From Defluviicoccus sp046348835 (GTDB taxonomy: Bacteria > Pseudomonadota > Alphaproteobacteria > Rhodospirillales > Defluviicoccaceae): a DNA stretch of 64,000 nt. A model generated the notes under the pieces. That model was not told the origin of the DNA, ran no database searches, and saw only the letters and a program-made list of their open reading frames with translations. The position numbers and the translations under genes were made by a program. The stretch is taken from positions 806,001-870,000 of the forward strand of contig JAXMDM010000002.1 of assembly GCA_046348835.1 (NCBI GenBank), written 5' to 3'. Below, in pieces: positions 51,559 through 60,355 of the stretch (its first letter is position 1; the number at the start of each line of letters is the position of its first letter).

Positions 51559-53349
51559 GTGACGTACTCCGCTCCGTTGACCGACATGCGTTTTGTTCTC
51601 CATCACCTGTGCGACCTCGAGGACACGGCGCGATTGCCGGGGTTCGAAGAGGCGACCCCCGATCTCATCGAGGCGGTGCTGGAGGAAGCGAGCCGAATGA
51701 CGGCAGAGGTCTTGGCTCCCCTCAACCAAGGGGGAGATCTCCAAGGTTCCAGGCTCGTCGACGGTATCGTCCGCACGCCGGACGGCTGGAAGGAGGCGTA
51801 TGCGACCTTCGTCGAAGGCGGGTGGAACGGGGCTGCGTTCGATCCCCAGTACGGCGGCATGGGGTTGCCGTGGGTGGTCAATGCCGCGCTCCAGGAAATG
51901 GTGCACGCGGCGAATATGTCTTTTGGACTCTGTCCGCTGCTCAATCAGGGGGCCATCGAGGCGGTCGCCCTGAACGGCTCCGACGACCTGAAGAGCCGCT
52001 TTCTGCCGAAAATGGTCACCGGCGAGTGGACCGGGACGATGAACCTGACCGAGCCGCAGGCCGGCTCCGATCTGGGTGCGGTTCGAACCAAGGCGGAGCG
52101 CCAGGGGGATCATTACCTGATCACCGGCCAGAAGATCTTCATCACCTACGGCGACCATGATCTGACGAAAAATATCATTCACCTCGTTCTGGCGCGGACG
52201 CCGGATGCGCCCGCCGGGGTGAAGGGCATCTCCCTGTTCGTCGTTCCCAAAATCCTCGTCGCCGACGACGGCTCGCTCCTCGAGCCCAACGACGTGCGCT
52301 GCGTCTCCCTCGAGCACAAGATGGGCATTCATGCCAGCCCCACCGCCGTGCTCGCCTTCGGCGATACCACCGGTGCCATCGGCTACCTCGTCGGCGAGGA
52401 GAACCGCGGGCTCGAGTACATGTTCGTGATGATGAACTACGCGCGCATGTCGGTGGGGCTGGAGGGGATCGGCGTCGCCGAGAGCGCCTATCAGAAAGCC
52501 CGGGACTATGCCCGGGAGCGCGTCCAGGGCAAACCCATCGGGGTCGATGGGGGCCGGCGGGCGGCCATCGTCCATCATCCGGACGTGCGTCGCATGCTGA
52601 TGACGATGAAAGCGCAGATCGAGGCGATGCGTGCGGTCGCCTACACAACCGCCCGGTCGATCGATTTCGCCCACCACCACACCGACGACGCCGTGCGCGC
52701 CCATCACCGGGCGCGGCTCGAACTGCTGACGCCGGTGATCAAGGGCTGGAGCACGGAGCTTTCGGTGGAACTCACCTCGCTCGGGGTCCAGGTTCACGGC
52801 GGGATGGGCTATGTGGAGGAGACGGGTGCGGCGCAGTACTTCCGCGACGCCCGGATCACCACCATCTACGAAGGGACCACCGGCATTCAGGCCGGCGATC
52901 TCGTCGGCCGCAAGATCTTCCGTGACGGCGGCCGCGCGGCCGGCGCCCTGGTGGAGGAAATCCGCGCGCTGCAGTCGGAGCTCACCGCCAATGACGACCC
53001 GGCCTGGGCTGTCCTGCGGTCGTCGCTCGGCGCTGGGGCCGATGCCCTTTCCCGGGTGATCGACTGGATCCTTGCGGTGACGAAAGGCAGCCCACGGCTC
53101 CCGGCGATGGCGTCGGTGCATGTGCTCCGCCTCTTCGGCACGGTGGTGGGCGGATACCAGATGGCGAGGGCGGCCCTGGCCGCCAAGGCTCAATTGGATG
53201 CGGGCGACGGCGATCCGCAGTTTCTCACCGCAAAGATCGTCACCGCACGCGTCTATGCGGAGCAGATCATGCCGCAGGTCCACGCCCTCCTGCCGACCAT
53301 TCTTGACGGGACGGAAGCCCTGATGGCACTTGACGAAGAGCAACTGTGA
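51559..53349 (+). CDS. Acyl-CoA dehydrogenase (long form, DmdC/FadE5-like)
   Basis: 596 residues, the extended acyl-CoA dehydrogenase type with a C-terminal extra domain. Motifs: VEGGWNGAAFDPQYGGMGLP, the FAD-binding MNLTEPQAGSDLGAVRTKAE with GQKIFITYGDHD, CVSLEHKMGIHASPTAVLAF, VQVHGGMGYVEETGAAQYFR and the catalytic region ARITTIYEGTTGIQAGDLVG. It oxidises acyl-CoA (or a 3-methylmercaptopropionyl-type thioester) and reduces ETF, matching its position between etfA and ETF-QO. Substrate length unknown. Confidence 0.93.
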   Translation: MTYSAPLTDMRFVLHHLCDLEDTARLPGFEEATPDLIEAVLEEASRMTAEVLAPLNQGGDLQGSRLVDGIVRTPDGWKEAYATFVEGGWNGAAFDPQYGGMGLPWVVNAALQEMVHAANMSFGLCPLLNQGAIEAVALNGSDDLKSRFLPKMVTGEWTGTMNLTEPQAGSDLGAVRTKAERQGDHYLITGQKIFITYGDHDLTKNIIHLVLARTPDAPAGVKGISLFVVPKILVADDGSLLEPNDVRCVSLEHKMGIHASPTAVLAFGDTTGAIGYLVGEENRGLEYMFVMMNYARMSVGLEGIGVAESAYQKARDYARERVQGKPIGVDGGRRAAIVHHPDVRRMLMTMKAQIEAMRAVAYTTARSIDFAHHHTDDAVRAHHRARLELLTPVIKGWSTELSVELTSLGVQVHGGMGYVEETGAAQYFRDARITTIYEGTTGIQAGDLVGRKIFRDGGRAAGALVEEIRALQSELTANDDPAWAVLRSSLGAGADALSRVIDWILAVTKGSPRLPAMASVHVLRLFGTVVGGYQMARAALAAKAQLDAGDGDPQFLTAKIVTARVYAEQIMPQVHALLPTILDGTEALMALDEEQL

Positions 53350-53446
53350 CGCGCGCGACCGAAACGACTCCCGGGCCAAGGGTGGTGTTCGGGAACGGGG
53401 CCTGCGCGCCGACCCATACTAACCAATAAGGGGGAGGAGCAACGCG

Positions 53447-55078
53447 GTGTCGCGGGAAACGATGGAATTCGACGTCGTCATCGTCGGTGGCGGGCCGGCG
53501 GGTCTGAGCGCCGCGATCCGGCTGAAGCAACTGGCGGCCGAACGGGACAAAGAGCTGTCCGTGTGCGTGGTCGAGAAGGGGTCGGAAATCGGCGCCCACA
53601 TCCTGTCCGGGGCGGTCGTCGAGCCGCGAGCGCTGGACGAACTGATCCCCGACTGGAAAGCCCAGGGGGCGCCTCTGGACACTCCGGCCGGGGACGACGA
53701 CAGCTTTCTGTTCCTCACCAAAACGCGGTCGTTCAAGCTGCCGACGCCGCCGACGATGCACAACCACGGCAACTATGTCGTCAGCCTCGGCAATCTGTGT
53801 CGCTGGCTGGCCGAACAGGCCGAAGCGCTGGGGGTCGAAATCTATCCCGGGTTCGCCGCGGCGGAAGTGCTTTATGACGAGGCCGGTCGGGTGGTCGGCA
53901 TCGCGACGGGCGACATGGGGGTGGGAAAAGACGGCGAGCCCACCGCCAACTACCAGCCGGGCGTGGAGTTGCGCGCCACCTATACGATCTTCGCCGAAGG
54001 CTGCCGCGGTTCGCTCACCAAGACCCTGATGGAGCGGTTCCAACTCAACGACGGTGTTCAGCCGCAAGCCTATGGCATCGGCATCAAAGAATTATGGGAG
54101 ATCGAACCGGGCAAGCACCGGCCGGGCAGGGTGGTGCACACCGTCGGCTGGCCGATGGACCGCAAGACCTACGGCGGATCGTTCCTCTACCACCTGCAGG
54201 GGAACCAGGTGGCGGTCGGCTTCGTCGTCGCCCTCGACTACGAAAACCCCTATCTTTCGCCGTTCGAGGAGTTTCAGCGGTTCAAGACTCACCCGGCCAT
54301 TCGCCCGACCTTCGAGGGCGGACGCCGCATCGCCTATGGCGCCCGGGCGCTGTCGGAAGGGGGATTCCAATCGATCCCCAAACTGGTGTTCCCGGGCGGC
54401 TGCCTGATCGGCGATACGGCCGGCTTCCTCAATGTTCCCAAGATCAAGGGCACCCATACGGCGATGAAGTCCGGCATGGTGTGCGCCGAGGCCGTCTTCG
54501 ATGCGCTGTCCACCGATATCCATCCGCCGGTGCTCACCGCTTATCCACGGGCGTTGAAGGAGTCCTGGGTGTGGGACGAACTCTACCGGGTTCGTAACGT
54601 GCGGCCGTCCTTCCGCTGGGGCTTGTGGGGCGGGATCGGCTACTCGGCCCTGGATACGTTCGTGCTCCGTGGCCGCGCGCCGTGGACCTTGTCGCATCAC
54701 GAGGACCACAAGGCGCTCAAGGAGGCGTCGGCGTGCGAGAAGATCGATTATCCGAAACCGGACGGCGTCATCAGCTTCGACAGACTGTCGTCGGTCTACC
54801 TCTCCAATACCAATCACGAAGAGAACCAGCCGTCGCACCTGACACTAAGGGACGCCGCCGTTCCGGTTGCGGTCAATCTCGCTCGTTACGACGGTCCGGA
54901 GCAGCGCTTCTGCCCGGCCGGTGTCTACGAGTTCGTCGAGGAAAACGGGGAGAGCCGGCTGCAGATCAATGCCGCCAACTGCGTCCATTGCAAGACATGC
55001 GACATCAAGGACCCGACCCAGAACATCAACTGGGTTGTCCCCGAAGGCGGCGGCGGCCCCAACTATCCAAACATGTAA
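53447..55078 (+). CDS. Electron transfer flavoprotein-ubiquinone oxidoreductase
   Basis: 543 residues. FAD-binding DVVIVGGGPAGLSAAIRLKQ, EKGSEIGAHILSGAVVEPRA, ubiquinone-site region GGCLIGDTAGFLNVPKIKGT and a C-terminal 4Fe-4S cluster (Cys in FCPAGVYEF, then NCVHCKTCDIKDPTQNINWV). It passes electrons from ETF to the quinone pool at the membrane surface. The GTG at 53447 is preceded by GGGGGAGGAGC; an ATG lies 15 nt on. With the ligase, ETF and dehydrogenase genes it completes the electron route of beta-oxidation. Confidence 0.96.
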   Translation: MSRETMEFDVVIVGGGPAGLSAAIRLKQLAAERDKELSVCVVEKGSEIGAHILSGAVVEPRALDELIPDWKAQGAPLDTPAGDDDSFLFLTKTRSFKLPTPPTMHNHGNYVVSLGNLCRWLAEQAEALGVEIYPGFAAAEVLYDEAGRVVGIATGDMGVGKDGEPTANYQPGVELRATYTIFAEGCRGSLTKTLMERFQLNDGVQPQAYGIGIKELWEIEPGKHRPGRVVHTVGWPMDRKTYGGSFLYHLQGNQVAVGFVVALDYENPYLSPFEEFQRFKTHPAIRPTFEGGRRIAYGARALSEGGFQSIPKLVFPGGCLIGDTAGFLNVPKIKGTHTAMKSGMVCAEAVFDALSTDIHPPVLTAYPRALKESWVWDELYRVRNVRPSFRWGLWGGIGYSALDTFVLRGRAPWTLSHHEDHKALKEASACEKIDYPKPDGVISFDRLSSVYLSNTNHEENQPSHLTLRDAAVPVAVNLARYDGPEQRFCPAGVYEFVEENGESRLQINAANCVHCKTCDIKDPTQNINWVVPEGGGGPNYPNM

Positions 55079-55370
55079 GATTATGGTAGCGGCGGATTCT
55101 CTTCGCGTGACATGTATACGTGACAAGTGCACTTCAAGGAAATACTTGTTTCATACCAACATCTATATGTAGAATAAGTAGACGCTTGATGAGCATCGCT
55201 TATCAAGATCATGGCATCTATCCTCCCAGAACTCATGCCCTAAAGGGCAGGGTTCTACCCCTACCGCCGGCGATCATAGATTGCCGGCGGTTTTTTTGAA
55301 TAGTTGTAGTGCTGCGGAAAGAGACGTACACCGTACACGAGACCAAAGAATACCCGCCATGTTTGGCGTT
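55079..55370. other. Lower-GC spacer between ETF-QO and pqqE with hairpins
   Basis: 292 bp, clearly less GC-rich than the neighbours in its first 180 bp. It contains a small stem GCCCT-AA-AGGGC with AGGGTTCTACCCCT following (about 55237-55262), reminiscent of IS200/IS605-type element ends, and the terminator listed separately. No coding sequence recognised. Confidence 0.4.
55264..55297 (+). terminator. Rho-independent terminator after ETF-QO
   Basis: Perfect 8-bp stem CCGCCGGC / GCCGGCGG with an 11-nt loop, followed directly by seven T residues on the + strand. It lies 185 bp after the ETF-QO stop and would end that rightward transcript; the minus strand has no T-tract, so it does not serve the pqq operon. 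Confidence 0.85.
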
Positions 55371-56594
55371 TCAGTCGGTTGCCGGGTGGACCCCGCTAGG
55401 ACGGTCGCTGTCGCCCGTTAGGGGCAGTGGCGAGGCGTGGAATTCGGCTCGGCTTGGGCTTGGGCGTCCCACGTGGTGCGGAGTGCCCCGGTAGATCGGC
55501 TCCGCAGGCGCATCACTTCCGGCGCCGGCGGCGATGGAGTCGATGATCGGGCGGTACGGCGATTTCCGGCAGACCGGGTCGGTGGCGGCGGCGTCGCCGG
55601 TGAGCGCCAGGGCTTGGCAGCGGCAGCCGCCCCAGTCGACCTCGCGGCGCTCGCACGAGGCGCACGGCTCCGCCATCCAGGCGGTGCCGCGGAACCGGGT
55701 GAAGGCGTCGTCGCGCTGCCAGATATGGGCCAAGGGGGCGTCGCCGACGCGGGCGAAGGCCATTCCCGGGATGGTCGTCGCGGCGTGGCAGGGCAGCACC
55801 CGGCCGGCCGGATCGATGACGAGGGCGCGCTGACCCCAGCCGCCCATGCAGGCCTTGGGCAGCCTCGCGTGATAGTCGGGGAGCACGTGGTCGATGACGA
55901 GGCGGCCGGCGCAGGCGACGCGCGCCGCTTCCACCGCGGCGCTGACCGCATCGACCTCGGCGCGGCCGGGCAGAAGCGCGGCGCGGTTGGCGAGCGCCCA
56001 GCCGTGGTACTGGACGTGGGCGATCTCGATGCGCCCGGCCCCCAGCGCCAGGGCCAGCTCGATCATCTGCGGCACCCGCGCCGCATTGGCGCGGTGAACG
56101 ACGGCATTGATGGTCAGCGCCAGCCCGGCCGCGGTCACCGCCCTCGCCGCCGCGATCTTCCTCGCCTGGGCGCCCTTGAGGCCGCCGACACGTTCGCCGG
56201 CCGCCACGTCGGTGTCCTGGATGCTGATCTGGATGTGGTCGATGCCGGCGTCGGCGAGCCGCACGACCTCGTCGCCGGTGAGGAGCACGGCGGAGGTGAT
56301 CAGATTGGTGTAGAGGCCAGCGGCGCGGGCAGCGGCCACCAGAAGGGCCAAGTCCGGCCGCACCAGCGGCTCGCCGCCGGAAAAGCTCACCTGGAGGACG
56401 CCCAGGTCCGCCGCTTCTTCCAGCGCCCGCCCCCACACCGCGGTGGGCAGCTCGCGGCTGGCCGGCTCCAGCGCCAGCGGGTTGGAGCAGTAGATGCAGC
56501 GCATGGGGCAGCGGTGGGTGAGTTCCGCGAGCAGGGCCAGAGGCGGCGGCATCGGGGTGGGCCCGGCGGGCGGCCCGGACGGCGGCACCATCAT
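55371..56594 (-). CDS. pqqE: PqqA peptide cyclase PqqE (radical SAM)
   Basis: 407 residues from ATG 56594 (ATGA overlap with pqqD). It forms the Glu-Tyr C-C crosslink in PqqA. Radical SAM motif THRCPMRCIYCSNPL, SFSGGEPLVRPDL and SPASM cysteines (KACMGGWG, VLPCHAA, CASCERREVDWGGCRCQA, DPVCRKSPY). After this last motif, where most PqqE proteins end within about 15 residues, some 45 residues continue (through RPSPSRAEFHASPLPLTG) in low-complexity sequence, perhaps a shifted stop. Last gene of the leftward pqq operon. Confidence 0.94.
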   Translation of the reverse strand: MMVPPSGPPAGPTPMPPPLALLAELTHRCPMRCIYCSNPLALEPASRELPTAVWGRALEEAADLGVLQVSFSGGEPLVRPDLALLVAAARAAGLYTNLITSAVLLTGDEVVRLADAGIDHIQISIQDTDVAAGERVGGLKGAQARKIAAARAVTAAGLALTINAVVHRANAARVPQMIELALALGAGRIEIAHVQYHGWALANRAALLPGRAEVDAVSAAVEAARVACAGRLVIDHVLPDYHARLPKACMGGWGQRALVIDPAGRVLPCHAATTIPGMAFARVGDAPLAHIWQRDDAFTRFRGTAWMAEPCASCERREVDWGGCRCQALALTGDAAATDPVCRKSPYRPIIDSIAAGAGSDAPAEPIYRGTPHHVGRPSPSRAEFHASPLPLTGDSDRPSGVHPATD

Positions 56595-56881
56595 CCGGTC
56601 ATCACCCCCTTGCCGCGGAGATCGTCGATCAGCGCCAGGACATCCTTGGCGATCTCGTTCTCCTCCGCCTCGAACGCGCGCCCCAGCTCGGCGACGATCT
56701 CGGCGACGGTGCGGCCGTCGCAGCGGCGGACGATCTCGTGGGCGATCTCGTCGAGGACGAATACCCGCTCCGGCGCCTGCAGCACCCAGGCATCGCGGCG
56801 GCGGTCGCGGGCGAGGCGGACCCCCTTCGCCAGCCGCGGCCGCTCCTGCAGCCGCGCCTCGACCTCGGGCGCCGCCGTCAT
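56591..56881 (-). CDS. pqqD: PQQ biosynthesis peptide chaperone PqqD
   Basis: 96 residues; RiPP recognition element that presents PqqA to PqqE. Family landmarks: RLAKGVRLARDRRRDAWVLQ, APERVFVLDEIAHEIVRRCD and GRTVAEIVAELGRAFEAEEN. ATG 56881 overlaps the pqqC stop and the stop overlaps pqqE, so C-D-E are translationally coupled. Confidence 0.94.
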   Translation of the reverse strand: MTAAPEVEARLQERPRLAKGVRLARDRRRDAWVLQAPERVFVLDEIAHEIVRRCDGRTVAEIVAELGRAFEAEENEIAKDVLALIDDLRGKGVMTG

Positions 56882-57627
56882 CGGATTTCTTCCGCGCCCA
56901 ATGCCGGATCGAATGCCCCGGGCGGCGGCGTTGCCGGCTCCACGTAGGCGTAATGGATGGCGTCCAACTGCGCCCACAGCACCGCGCACTTGAAGCGGAG
57001 CGCGTCCTCCACCAGCCGCTGCTGCTCCGACGTGCGCGCGTGCTCCTTGACGTAGGCCAGCGCGAAGCCGACGTCGCGGGGGGCCTGGACCAGCCGGCGG
57101 CGGAAGTAGGCGAGGACGTCCTCGCCGATAAACGGGTAGTGAGCGAGCATGCCCTCGATCCGCCGCGTATGCAGGTCGGGGGCGAACAGCTCGGTGAGCG
57201 ACGACGCGATCGCCTCGAGGACGGAACGCTCGGCGACGAACCGCACATAGGCCTCGACGGCGAAGCGGACCGCCGGCAGCGCGCCCGCCTCCGAGACCAC
57301 ATAGGCGCGATCGAGGCCGAGGCCCTGGGTCAGCACCAGCCACCGCTCGATGCCGCCGGGATCGTCGCCGAAGCCGTCATGATCGAGGATGCGCGGCAGC
57401 CACGCCCGGCGCAGCGCCCGGTCCGCGAGGCGGGCGACCAGCGCCGCATCCTTGCGCGGGATCGCCGCCTGGTAGCAGTAGCGGTTCAGTGCCCACGCCT
57501 GCACCTGGGCCTTGTTCAGGCCGCCGCCGTGCAGCAGCGCATGAAACGGGTGCTTGTCGTGGTAGCGCTCGGCGCCGATGGCCCGCAGCCGCGCCTCCAG
57601 ATCGTCGTTCCCGGCGTCCAGGCTCAA
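56878..57627 (-). CDS. pqqC: Pyrroloquinoline-quinone synthase PqqC
   Basis: 249 residues from a TTG (57627-57625) overlapping the pqqB stop; no ATG or GTG fits the family N-terminus. It performs the final oxidative ring closure to PQQ. Motifs: RYHDKHPFHALLHGGGLNKA, VQAWALNRYCYQAAIPRKDA, ILDHDGFGDDPGGIERWLVL, SSLTELFAPDLHTRRIEGML and DVGFALAYVKEHARTSEQQ. The C-terminal Pro/Ala tail is slightly extended. Confidence 0.94.
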   Translation of the reverse strand: MSLDAGNDDLEARLRAIGAERYHDKHPFHALLHGGGLNKAQVQAWALNRYCYQAAIPRKDAALVARLADRALRRAWLPRILDHDGFGDDPGGIERWLVLTQGLGLDRAYVVSEAGALPAVRFAVEAYVRFVAERSVLEAIASSLTELFAPDLHTRRIEGMLAHYPFIGEDVLAYFRRRLVQAPRDVGFALAYVKEHARTSEQQRLVEDALRFKCAVLWAQLDAIHYAYVEPATPPPGAFDPALGAEEIR

Positions 57628-58550
57628 AAGACGATCTCCATGCCGTCCCAGGCGATTTCCCAGCCGGCCGCCTCCGCCCGGCGGCGCTCGATGGAATCGG
57701 CCAGCAACACCGGATTGGTATTGTTGATATGGGTATAGATCTTGCGGTGGACACGGAGGGGGGCGAAGGCGGCGAGGGAGCCGCCGGCACCGTCCATGCT
57801 CATGTGTCCCATCCGTGCCGCGGTCTTGGCGCCGGCGCCGGCCGCCGCCATCTCGTCGTCGCGCCAGGTGGTGCCGTCGAATAAGACCAGCGGGGCGCCG
57901 GTAAGCCGGCGGGCGAGGGCGGGGGTCAGCCCGGCGCAGCCGGGGATGTAGAAGAAGTGGCGACCGGTCGCCGGTTCGCTGATCCGCAGCCCAACCGTGT
58001 CCTCGGGCTCGCCCGTCAGGTCGCCCCCGCTCTCTTCCTCCAGCCACAGCGCCACCTTGCCGGGAACGGCGAAGGCGGTGACGGCGAGACCGACGGGGCC
58101 GCCGGCGGGAGCGATGGCGACCTCTTCGTCGAGGGCGAGGGGCAGGCGGGCGACGAGCGCGCGATCGAGGACGTCGAAGACCGGGTTGCGGTCGAGCACC
58201 GACAGCACCCGGGATGCGGCGTGGAGGGAGAGCGGTTGCCGTTCCCTCAGGCTCAACAGGCCGGCAATGTGGTCCACGTCGGCGTTGGTGAGAACGACGG
58301 CGACGATCGGGCTGCCCCGCACCCCGGCCGCCGGCGGGCTCAAGCGCGGGTTTGCGGCGATCTGCTGGCGGATGTCGGGCGAGGCATTGACCAACAGCCA
58401 GTGCCGATCATTGGCGGCGACGGCCAGGGATGCCTGGGTACGCGGCTGTGCTGCCGGATCGCCGGCACGGGCACGGCGACAGCCTGGGCAGTTGCAGTTC
58501 CATTGGGGGAAGCCGCCGCCCGCCGCCGAGCCCAGGATGACGATGCGCAT
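57624..58550 (-). CDS. pqqB: PQQ biosynthesis hydroxylase PqqB (metallo-beta-lactamase fold)
   Basis: 308 residues. Opening RIVILGSAAGGGFPQWNCNC with CPGCRRAR, substrate motif LLVNASPDIRQQIAANPRL, metal-site VLTNADVDHIAGLLSLRERQ, GHMSMDGAGGSLAAFAPLRV and YTHINNTNPVLLADSIERRR. PqqB oxidises the crosslinked Tyr portion before PqqC acts. It follows pqqA by 81 bp. Confidence 0.95.
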   Translation of the reverse strand: MRIVILGSAAGGGFPQWNCNCPGCRRARAGDPAAQPRTQASLAVAANDRHWLLVNASPDIRQQIAANPRLSPPAAGVRGSPIVAVVLTNADVDHIAGLLSLRERQPLSLHAASRVLSVLDRNPVFDVLDRALVARLPLALDEEVAIAPAGGPVGLAVTAFAVPGKVALWLEEESGGDLTGEPEDTVGLRISEPATGRHFFYIPGCAGLTPALARRLTGAPLVLFDGTTWRDDEMAAAGAGAKTAARMGHMSMDGAGGSLAAFAPLRVHRKIYTHINNTNPVLLADSIERRRAEAAGWEIAWDGMEIVF

Positions 58551-58631
58551 GCCGCCTATGCCGCCTGGCTCCGGTCGAAAGGGGCGGGCGATGAAGGATC
58601 CGCGCCGCCCCGCCGAACTGGCTTGCCGTCG

Positions 58632-58715
58632 CTACAGCGAGGCGCTGGCGTAACAGTTGATCTCCATGCCGAGACAAATTTCGATGACTTTGGGGGTCGT
58701 CCATTTCCTCGTCAC
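58632..58715 (-). CDS. pqqA: PQQ precursor peptide PqqA
   Basis: 27 codons from GTG 58715 to TAG 58634-58632. The peptide reads VTRKWTTPKVIEICLG then MEINCYASASL. It shows the invariant Glu-x3-Tyr pair (in GMEINCY) whose side chains become PQQ, and the usual K-W-x-x-P-x-V start. An AAGGAG lies 11 nt upstream, rather far. Position directly before pqqB confirms the call. The longer overlapping minus-strand frame here is a shadow. Confidence 0.9.
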   Translation of the reverse strand: MTRKWTTPKVIEICLGMEINCYASASL

Positions 58716-58880
58716 GCTGCTCGTCGCTCCTTGTGATCCGCGGGAGCCGGCATTCTACCACACCGACGGCCCCCCGGCGAAAACAACCGGAGGGTGGAGG
58801 GCAGGATCCCGTTTACATCCGTTCACGCTCCCGCGAGAGTTCGCCCGGAGCCGGACGACAAGGGTGAGGGCGAAGACGTG

Positions 58881-60233
58881 ATGAACCGGGCCGGTCGCCG
58901 TCGGCCGCAGCGCCGAGCGCGCCAGATGAACGCGGCCGTTGCGGAGGCGGGCCGGGCGGAGCCCATCGACGTCGTTATCGAGCGTATCGGCGCCCAAGGC
59001 GATGGCATCGCCGAGGATCCGCGCGGCCGTTTCTACGTGCCGGGGACGGTGGCGGGTGACCGGGTCCGGGTGCGGCCCGGTGCGGTGCGAGGCGATGGGC
59101 GGTCGGCGAACCTGGTCGAACTCCTCGCTCCGGGGCCCGGCCGCCGCCGACCCGCCTGTCGCCATTTCGGCCATTGCGGCGGCTGCACCCTGCAGCATCT
59201 GGACGATGCTACTTATGCGGCGTGGAAGCTGGAACGGGTGAGTTCCGCCGTATCGCGCGCCGGGATCGCCCCGGCCGAGACGGCACCCTTGGTCCGGACC
59301 GATCCGGGCGGGCGTCGCCGCGCCGTCTTCGTCGCCGAGCGGCCGCAACCCCCCGGTGCCGTCCGTCTCGGCTTCCATGTCCGGCGAGGACACACGGTCG
59401 TCGATGTGGACGAATGCCCCGTTCTCGCTCCCGATCTGTTGGCGCTGGTCCCCGGGCTCCGGTCGCTGATGGGCGAATTGCTGTCGCCGGGAGAGCGGAC
59501 GACGCTGTCGGTGACGGCGCTTACCGACGGCATCGATCTCGTGGTGGCGCTGCCGCAACCGCCGGGACCGTCGGTGCGCGAGCGGCTGGCCCTGTTCGCC
59601 GAAGACGCCGACCTTGCCCGCCTGTCCTGGGTGAGGGGTGGGTCCGCGGCGGCTGCGGGCGCCGCCGAGCCCATCGCCCATCGCCGTCCGGCGACGGCGG
59701 TCTTTGCCGGTGTTCCGGTAACCGTGCCGCCGGGCGGTTTCCTCCAGGCCAGCGCCGCCGGGGAGAGGGCGCTGGTCGCCGCGGTGCTGGCGGCGACCGC
59801 CGGCAGGGCGCGGATCGCCGACCTGTTCTGCGGCGCCGGGACCTTCACCCTGCCGCTGGCCGCCCGCGGCGCCCGCGTCGATGCCATCGACGGCGACGCG
59901 GATGCGCTGGCGGCGCTGGCGGTGGCGGCGCGGAGCATGCCGCATGTGCGCTGTGAGCGCCGCGATCTGTTCACCCGGCCGCTGGCGGCGGTGGAGCTGG
60001 AGGGCTACGACGCCGTCGTTTTCGATCCGCCGAGGAGCGGCGCCGCCACCCAGGCACGGGCCCTGGCGTCCTCCCCGGTGCCGCTGGTGGTGGCGGTGTC
60101 GTGCAATCCCGACACCTTTGCCCGCGATGCCCGGGTTCTCGCCGCCGGCGGCTACCGGTTGACCCGCGTCACCCCGGTCGACCAGTTCCTGTGGAGTCCC
60201 CACGTCGAACTGTGTGCCGTCTTCCGCCGCTGA
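58881..60233 (+). CDS. Class I SAM-dependent RNA (uracil-C5) methyltransferase, RlmD/RumA-like
   Basis: 450 residues. N-terminal TRAM domain (IDVVIERIGAQGDGIAEDPR), the Fe-S cysteines of RlmD-type enzymes (CRHFGHCGGCTLQHL, and later DECPV), SAM motif ADLFCGAGTFTLPLAARG, the DPPRSG motif (AVVFDPPRSGAATQA) and the catalytic VVAVSCNPDTFARDARVL. It methylates C5 of a uridine in 23S rRNA or tRNA; which one is not determinable. ATG 58881 fits the family start. It is divergent from the pqq operon. Confidence 0.92.
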   Translation: MNRAGRRRPQRRARQMNAAVAEAGRAEPIDVVIERIGAQGDGIAEDPRGRFYVPGTVAGDRVRVRPGAVRGDGRSANLVELLAPGPGRRRPACRHFGHCGGCTLQHLDDATYAAWKLERVSSAVSRAGIAPAETAPLVRTDPGGRRRAVFVAERPQPPGAVRLGFHVRRGHTVVDVDECPVLAPDLLALVPGLRSLMGELLSPGERTTLSVTALTDGIDLVVALPQPPGPSVRERLALFAEDADLARLSWVRGGSAAAAGAAEPIAHRRPATAVFAGVPVTVPPGGFLQASAAGERALVAAVLAATAGRARIADLFCGAGTFTLPLAARGARVDAIDGDADALAALAVAARSMPHVRCERRDLFTRPLAAVELEGYDAVVFDPPRSGAATQARALASSPVPLVVAVSCNPDTFARDARVLAAGGYRLTRVTPVDQFLWSPHVELCAVFRR

Positions 60234-60355
60234 GCGTCGGTGGTAGTCCCCGATTCAAGCCCCTTGAGTTTGCGTTGGTTTTGGACAAGGCTGGGGCTTC
60301 GCCGATCTTGATGCACCTGCGAAGTATGGCCGCGCCGTCCGATCCACCCTCCAGT

